A stretch of 64,000 bases of DNA from Pieris napi (taxonomy: Eukaryota > Arthropoda > Insecta > Lepidoptera > Pieridae): contig NC_062259.1 of the NCBI RefSeq assembly GCF_905475465.1, positions 13,154,501-13,218,500 on the forward strand, read 5' to 3'. The position numbers were made by a program, and so were the translations under genes. Of the stretch, positions 59,001 to 64,000 are shown one piece after another; the first letter of the stretch is position 1, and every line of letters begins with the position of its first letter. The notes beneath the pieces were generated by a model. That model did not search any database and was not told the origin of the DNA. It was given only the letters and a program-made list of their open reading frames with translations.

Positions 59001-59469
59001 ATGATCCCAGCAGAGCCCCAGGAATTAATCTAAAACCATAAATATGGAGTCGCACACAGCCAAATGCGTTAAGAATTAATTACACACACAATGACAACAT
59101 CCTAAAACAGCCAGGACGCATTGTCTTTAGAACAATGAACCCTTGACTTTAATTATGCAAGGAATATATTTACAACAATACGACGCATGTAACCAGCCAT
59201 GAGCCAGGAAATAGACATTTTATCTAACCCTACGTTCTAAAAATACTCGGCTTTCACTACAAGTTAAGTAGAGAGCTATCGTATATTATAATATAGGCTA
59301 GCTGCTGGGAGATATGGCGCCAGACCGGCGCCGTGACTCTACTCACCGTAGGCATTTCAATGGTCTTGTTTTCTACCGGAGAATTTAACTTTTTGAGGCG
59401 AAAACTTCTGTTTATTGTGGAGAGGAACCCTCCACGCCACTTGCTAGACTCACTCACTACGTCCATCAT
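46594..59469 (-). CDS. pico: Pico, MRL-family RA-PH adaptor (13 exons)
   Basis: Insect member of the MIG-10/RIAM/lamellipodin family, which links Ras/Rap GTPases and phosphoinositides to Ena/VASP and actin at the plasma membrane. Thirteen minus-strand exons join in phase from ATG 59469 to the stop at 46594-46596: 3,033 nt, 1,010 residues. Order: basic N-terminus, conserved LDAILGELCALDSEYDEE motif, acidic Ser-rich segment, RA domain, linker, PH domain, and a long Pro/Ser-rich tail with FPPPPPE and SH3-type ligands. Two donors are GTTAGT and GTTGGT and one is GTCAGT; the rest are near consensus. A second ATG follows immediately at 59466. Length and domain order match Drosophila Pico. Confidence 0.92.
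50278..52431 (-). CDS. pico: pico exons 5-8: RA and PH domains
   Basis: Exons 52431-52197, 51374-51225, 50928-50749 and 50525-50278. Exon 5 carries the lead-in coiled helix KADKIKMALERMREANVKK and the Ras-association fold (LFIKAFSTDGSSKSLLVDE). Exon 6 completes it (YEDHEMLVDNLMLW). Exons 7-8 encode the PH domain, from PPMEGFLYLKSDVKKGWKKY to QQTLDRWITAMRIAK. MRL proteins bind Rap or Ras through the RA domain and PI(3,4)P2 or PI(4,5)P2 through the PH domain; the tandem arrangement is diagnostic of the family. Confidence 0.94.
52886..53191. mobile_element. 306-bp foldback MITE with about 110-bp inverted repeats
   Basis: The first 73 bases (starting cgtaaaattgtaaacaccgt) are perfectly repeated in reverse complement at the right end. 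The match continues with a few mismatches through ctgcttacaa-like sequence to about 110 bp, leaving a short spacer. The arms contain ctcgcgag. There is no coding capacity. It lies in the pico intron upstream of the RA exon. Confidence 0.85.
53230..53490 (+). mobile_element. tRNA-derived SINE copy, best preserved
   Basis: Head agtgttggcctagtggcttc, an intact B box (ggttcgatccc), gtgcaccaatggactttctt, and tail ggagacccaaatctaa. It is the clearest full-length copy in the window and sits between the foldback MITE and a Helitron. Confidence 0.85.
53578..53957 (+). mobile_element. Non-autonomous Helitron
   Basis: It starts TC (tcttaatatatataaattac), ends CTAG (ggccggtctgctag), and is inserted between T/A-rich flanks without a target duplication. 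The 5' block gtgtcacgttgtctgtccgc and actgaaccgatttcaatcaa are typical of lepidopteran Helitron-like ends. No coding capacity. Confidence 0.75.
54019..59469 (-). CDS. pico: pico exons 1-4: N-terminus and acidic Ser-rich segment
   Basis: Exons 59469-59347, 56803-56617, 55449-55319 and 54108-54019. Exon 1 encodes a basic N-terminus (KWRGGFLSTINRSFRLKK), possibly isoform-specific. Exon 2 carries DADLDAILGELCALDSEYDE, resembling the amphipathic talin-binding helix region of RIAM and lamellipodin. Exons 3 and 4 join to DSPDNDSAFSDT then VSMLSSESSASS, a block strongly conserved in MRL proteins. The exon 1-2 intron (2.5 kb) shows a hairpin at 57588-57657 and otherwise nothing I can name. Confidence 0.9.
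54199..54207 (-). other. Candidate 9-nt pico microexon
   Basis: Minus-strand TACAACGAG is flanked by a CAG acceptor and a GTATGT donor, between exons 55319 (phase 0 end) and 54108 (phase 0 start). Inclusion would add Tyr-Asn-Glu in frame. A competing upstream AG would make it 19 nt and shift the frame, so the call is weak. Confidence 0.25.
54394..54738 (+). mobile_element. Non-autonomous Helitron with terminal hairpin
   Basis: It starts TC (tctttatatatataaaattc), and near the 3' end has a hairpin ggcaaa-n7-tttgcc followed by cgggtcagctag. It is inserted between A and T with no duplication. TC start, 3' hairpin and CTRR end are the Helitron hallmarks. The element at 11472-11730 is a truncated relative. 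Confidence 0.8.
54974..55021. repeat. Perfect 48-bp palindrome
   Basis: Two perfect 23-bp arms (54974-54996 and 54999-55021) with a 2-base centre, reading ataaatttaagatagatgta in the left arm. Location is a pico intron. It could be the remnant of a foldback element or a cruciform-prone site. Confidence 0.75.
57588..57657. repeat. 70-nt imperfect hairpin
   Basis: Left arm tttacagttaaaatataaat with gacggcataa, a 7-nt loop (57618-57624) and a right arm ending attttaactgtaaa pair over about 30 bases with small bulges. Size fits a precursor microRNA or a tiny MITE. It sits in pico intron 1. Confidence 0.45.
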
Positions 59470-60430
59470 TTCTCGTACACAAATCACATTGCACTCGATG
59501 AGTCACCGCACAGCGGATAATAAAAGCTCCGTTATCCCAAGCTTTTTCATAAATCACGGAAGAACTTCCTCAGTAGAGCGCTCGAGACTGACAAAAACAC
59601 ACTGCTTTTAAGTTCAAGTTCTTCGGTTTACCACTAGTTGACCTCGGCCCATTCACTATATTGTCAATATTTGCAAAACTTTCGTTTTCACAATCGATAT
59701 AAGTGTAGCAGAACAAAAGGGTATCGTAAACGAGTAGCGTGCTTGGTACGCAACGACTCCGATAAAACTAAAGTTGTAATACGGTGTTGGCGCGGGGTAG
59801 GGGGGAGGAAGTTGTCCCGCAACTTGCCGTGGGACAGAGAGATCATAAGCCCGAGGCCCGAACCCGAAGCTTGGACCGGAGAACACGCGCGTCGCGCGCT
59901 AAATGCTAACCCCTCACGTGTACTACAAGCGCGCCCGGCGAATGATGACAAGTTTGAAGTTTGAAACGGCACATGGAAACTGTGTTGCTAGTGTAGTAAA
60001 ACGCAAAATTGCCATGTAAGAATACAGCGATGTGTTACTGGAAATATAAGTAGTAATTTGAAGCAATATTATTGAATTTAGCCACTACACATTCCTCTGT
60101 ATCCTTATTACATGTATTAAACCGAGTTGCCGATTTGTAATAATACCTTCGTGGTGTTTTTTATCAGGTAGACTATTGCTCAACTTGTCTTAATTTGAAC
60201 CTTATAATAGCTAAATTTGTAAGACTGTATTATAAAATTTGTTTACTAAAGCAATAATTCCTTTTTTCATAATTCGGTTATGGATCGGTAAAATATGAAT
60301 AAACGGTAACACTACAATGCGGAGGAGTGCGTGAGTACCGCGACCCGGGCCGCATTTTCGCCCGCGCCCCACATCCCGCCACTCCCGAATTTCTGTCATA
60401 AAATTAAGGGTGGTGACTTGCGCGAGTAAC
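59470..60430 (-). promoter_or_regulatory. pico: pico upstream region, GC-rich
   Basis: Two GC-rich patches (59720-59950 and 60300-60410) lie upstream of the pico start codon in otherwise AT-rich DNA, rich in CpG. They are probable promoter or 5' UTR sequence. No TATA box is evident, and no upstream non-coding exon can be proved from sequence alone. Several open frames overlapping here look like composition artefacts. Confidence 0.4.
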
Positions 60431-60903
60431 GATTTCGATTCACGAAATTATATTGTGTATTATATTTATTTAAAAATTAATTATATTGTATAATTAAGCA
60501 TACATTATAAATATAAAAGATAATACCGGTGAACCAAGAGCTGGTCCTTCCTGGCTCCACGAATAAGCAACGCAATACCTCCTGGAAATTCTGCCTATAA
60601 CTTTTTAAATTTATTATAGTTTTTTTAAAATACTCATTTGACACCTTAGATAAATTATAAATTAATACAGTTTTTTTTTAATTTGAGTGACTGGACTAGA
60701 TTTGAAGAACGTCATAATGAAATGCTCTAAAAAATGGAGCATTGACGCTAACCTTGACTAGTCTGTTTCCTTATACATTCTAAACTATAGGCATACACAG
60801 TTCATTATATTTAAGGAATTATTTATTTAGGTAGCAAACTTTATAAAAATTACAAAACCAAATGTAAAATTAACCAATCATTACGATGAACGCCCTATGC
60901 TTA

Positions 60904-61225
60904 CTAAGTTAATGTCCTATAACCTCTAAATCGGGCAGAGGGCATCCACAGCTGGTCTCCATCGCGTGTGTCTTGAGCCTCGTATTTCACCTCGCTCCAA
61001 GTATTTCCGGCTCTCTTTGCCTCATCGGCAATTTTACGGAGCCAGGTTTGCTTGGGAAAGCTGACTTTCCGGGTTCCAATTAATGGCCTGCTTGGTGATA
61101 TAAAAGGAATCGTTCCCAAAGTTGCTCGTTAGAGGTCTTCTCGGGCCAGTAGACCCCCATAATGTGGCGAAGTCAGCTGTTGAGGTGCGAGGTTTCGTTA
61201 GTGACCTCCCACGATTCACACCCAT
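60904..61225 (-). mobile_element. Degenerate LINE C-terminal remnant
   Basis: A minus-strand frame reads KQTWLRKIADEAKRAGNTWS then EVKYEAQDTRD, matching the C-terminal pattern of insect endonuclease/reverse-transcriptase proteins (T-W-R-R/K, A-x-x-x-G-x-x-W, then A-x-D/N-R). It is frameshifted and carries stops, so it is a dead fragment. Confidence 0.6.
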
Positions 61226-62475
61226 AGGTAAACACTTGCAAAATATAATGCTTATAAAATTGGTGTGGCATGTGTTTATATGTGTGTATTTGTGAGAGGG
61301 ACTATATATGTACTTAATATATTATTTTGTATACCATTTTTAAAATATATCATATTTTGGACACAATTGCTATTTATTGGGGCGTTACGAGAAAAGTTTT
61401 TTTTTGTATTAACCGAGAAAAGTATGCTTTGTTCTCCATCTAGGGACAGAACGTTTGAGACAGGAGATAGGCAGTCAAGGCGGCGAGGAGTATAAGCGAC
61501 CACGAGAACGTGTATTAAGCATCCAGAAAAGTCTGTACAATAATTTTTATTGCATCAGAACTCCCGAAACTCGTGAAAATGTTATGCAGTAAAAAATGAC
61601 GGCAATAACGACCTCCTTTTAACAATAACGCAACGCTTGGACGCGTGCTATTTCTGTTATAAGAGCCATAACGAGCGAAACACAACGTCAATAGAAAACC
61701 TTTTGTAAAAAGTTAACTTTACTTAGTTTTTTAATCTTGTGAAAATTAAATTAACTATTGTTAACTTCGTAAGAAACGGGTATTTTATTAGTTATTTAAA
61801 CTTTTAACTAAAATAACAGTTAATAGTCTAAAATAACAACTGACTAAAGTGCACCCATACACATTCTAAATCTCGTGCCCGTATCTTCATTTATTTATAA
61901 CTTGCCAACGCTCGGCACACTGATACATTGGTACAAGAAAAAATAAAATACAATATCTAATGTGACAAGCACTTATTATTGGCAACAACAAACACGAAGT
62001 AAAAAAAAAAACGATTCTTAAATTATAAAAACTATAGGAAAATTGATTTCAAATTGTGAGAGCAACTATTGATATCCAGACCTCAATCCTCAATCTGGAT
62101 ATAGGTGAAAATGCGTTCTTCTGAAAGGAGGGACAAATAGTATGCCTGGGGTATCTAGAAGTTACACGAAATTTACATTCAGTTAAAAGGTTGGGGCAAT
62201 CAACCTGATTCTTAAATATCTTAAATGTCAACGATATATCAATTAATCTACGATCCTCCAATGACAAATCTTCTTAATGTGTTGATTCTTAAATATTGTG
62301 TTAGTTTTTAGTTTATTTTAGTTATAGTTAGTATCATGGTATTTATTGTTAATTATTTATGCACTTCTTGTACTTTACCATCTGTAGATGTTTCTTTAAT
62401 TATTTTTCAATACTTTTCCTTGGAAGAAGTGACAAGGCCGTCCGTTGCCTAATAACTTATGTAACTTGTTTTTTT

Positions 62476-62820
62476 GAAGTGAAAACTTCTTTAGCGGCGT
62501 TGTACACTTTTTTTGGAATGGGTAAAAAATGTTAAACTCGCGTCAGGACACGTGACCTGATCGACAATTCGTAAGTCGGATGGAGAGAAGACAGCTGGCG
62601 CGGCGTATTTAATGTAATATAAATTGTCATGTTTGTGTACGATAGCGCAATAAATAAATATTGTATTATACCACATAAATTATAGTACTTTTATACTGAT
62701 AATTAAAGCAATTCGTGCAAAATTATTTCCTAACCATTCCAAAATATCAAAAATTCACAACGTTAATATTCAAGGTTTCACTTCTGCCGGTACTCCCGAA
62801 GTGCAACCCGTCGTTTTTTA
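62476..62820 (-). mobile_element. MITE-like interspersed repeat, copy 2
   Basis: Reverse complement of the repeat at 8431-8777 over its whole length, including tcaggacacgtgacctgatc and ggcggcgttgtacac-type end sequence. Two full copies of equal length support a discrete element. Confidence 0.7.
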
Positions 62821-63114
62821 TTTTTTTATTTATGATTTTGTAAGGTTACGTGTAAATAAATAAATATTGTGTAACAGTGCTTACAACATAGTCTAAACAA
62901 GACATATTTTAATACAAATATATAAAAATCATCGGAAATATACAAGGTCTCAAAACGAGTATTTAATTTAAATAATTAAAATGTCGAAAATACTATTGGA
63001 CTTCAACTACTGTTTATAAAAAAATTGTCATGTTTGAATTAACCAAATAAAGAGATTGCAGTCTTGCCAGAATACACGATTTGGCGAAGTACCTACTATT
63101 ATCTCTAGTATCTC

Positions 63115-63140
63115 GGCCCCTTATAACATTATAAGGGGCC
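63115..63140. repeat. Perfect 12-bp hairpin
   Basis: ggccccttataa and ttataaggggcc are separated by two bases. Function unknown. Confidence 0.5.
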
Positions 63141-64000
63141 ATTTTAAATAGTTTTTTAATTCAAAGGCTGTGGCCGTGAAGGCAGCCGCTGAGTGACAAA
63201 TTTTCCCTTTCTTAAAAAGTTTGGTGGGCTTGGCTTTTAAATACATAGTTAGGTAACCTATATAAATTGTTAAAAATTCGTAATTTCAAGAACCCGCCAA
63301 ATGCCTCTCTAGACAAGATGGCATCGCACCATGCGTTATGACGAAAACAACTTGACGTATGATAAAACAATCGTTATTTGGGTGTTAATTATCATTTTCA
63401 TGAAATGAATATTTCAGGATTAGACAGCCGTATACATTATTTACCTGTATAGTAGGTACCTACAACAACTTCGGTTTGACAAATCAACCGTTTGCATCAC
63501 TTATCTATTCCTAATAATCGATATTTTTAAAAATTAAAAACACTCAATACCACCCATTTTAATACTGCCTAACGTCGCGTGAAGTTAAAATATTGTAAAA
63601 TAATTCAGCGCTTCTTAACCTAACACTAATAATAAATCTATAAAAATATGTGTACATTTAGATGTACTAGAAATCTGAGCCGAAAGGTATTAGAGTGAAC
63701 AACGTATGATGAAACACAATTTTATGATTCACTGCTATGATGAGCAATGCAAATGTAATTAATGTATATGTACTTTACAGTAAATTATGTTAAGAACTTC
63801 TAGAGTACAAGGGCATTGTAAAAAAGCAATTTTTAATCAAAATTTAATTCGTTTTTAACAAAGAAGTTTGCTTGATTCGTTATTGTCTGTTATATATATG
63901 CACTTACAGCCAAACATAACATACAAACAAATTAAACAACTTTTAATAAATATTGAAAAGGCCTCCTCCAATTTTTTTTCCAATCGTGGTGTTAGCTAGC

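Larger units (their letters stand above)
60431..64000. other. Right-end AT-rich region without a gene
   Basis: I find no supported protein gene. It contains a decayed LINE remnant (60904-61225), an inverted MITE-like copy (62476-62820) and a perfect hairpin (63115-63140). It may be intergenic or a long upstream intron of pico. Confidence 0.5.

Noticed and set aside
59638..59972. Overlapping 76-108 codon frames on both strands in a GC-rich patch
   Set aside because: GC-rich DNA has few stop codons; no splice sites or family resemblance. Better explained as pico upstream region.
1..64000. CRISPR arrays, bacterial operons, phage or virus-derived systems
   Set aside because: No regularly spaced repeats, ribosome-binding operon structure or viral gene reading was seen; the window is an intron-rich insect region.

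Overview
The window looks like nuclear DNA of a moth or butterfly (Lepidoptera). Evidence: AT-rich sequence, many short GT-AG introns, recognisable insect genes, a recurrent tRNA-derived SINE, Helitron ends, an internally deleted mariner and several MITE-like elements. I see no CRISPR array, bacterial operon, tRNA or rRNA gene. All homology calls rest on family knowledge and reading-frame logic, not on searches.

Layout. 0.6-1.9 kb: two unrecognised coding exons on opposite strands. 3.1-35.1 kb, plus strand: a complete eIF4G gene. I placed 30 coding exons that join in phase into 1,799 codons plus stop, with an alternative short first exon near 3.47 kb. They encode a His/Asn/Met-rich N-terminus, a PABP-binding-like motif, an eIF4E-binding region, MIF4G, MA3 and W2 domains. 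One exon is a 12-nt microexon.

35.4-41.7 kb, minus strand: eight in-phase exons of an FBXO39-like F-box protein (428 codons; the N-terminal F-box exon was not found). It converges with eIF4G so closely that their predicted 3' ends overlap. Inside one of its introns, on the same strand, sits a complete three-exon gene for a 215-residue FSIP1-like protein. A perfect RFX X-box lies just upstream of its ATG, so it is probably a cilium/sperm-tail gene.

41.7-46.6 kb is mostly repeats and unassigned sequence. 46.6-59.5 kb, minus strand: a complete 13-exon gene for the MRL adaptor pico (MIG-10/RIAM/lamellipodin family), 1,010 residues with RA and PH domains, an Ena/VASP ligand and proline-rich tails. 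59.5-64 kb is its GC-rich upstream region followed by AT-rich repeat-bearing sequence.

The genes have unrelated jobs: translation initiation, ubiquitin ligase adaptor, axoneme, actin and cell adhesion. I did not find a new multigene system. The most interesting items are the nested X-box gene, the eIF4G microexon and non-canonical eIF4E motif, unexplained antisense ORFs inside an eIF4G intron, and a near-perfect 306-bp foldback element.
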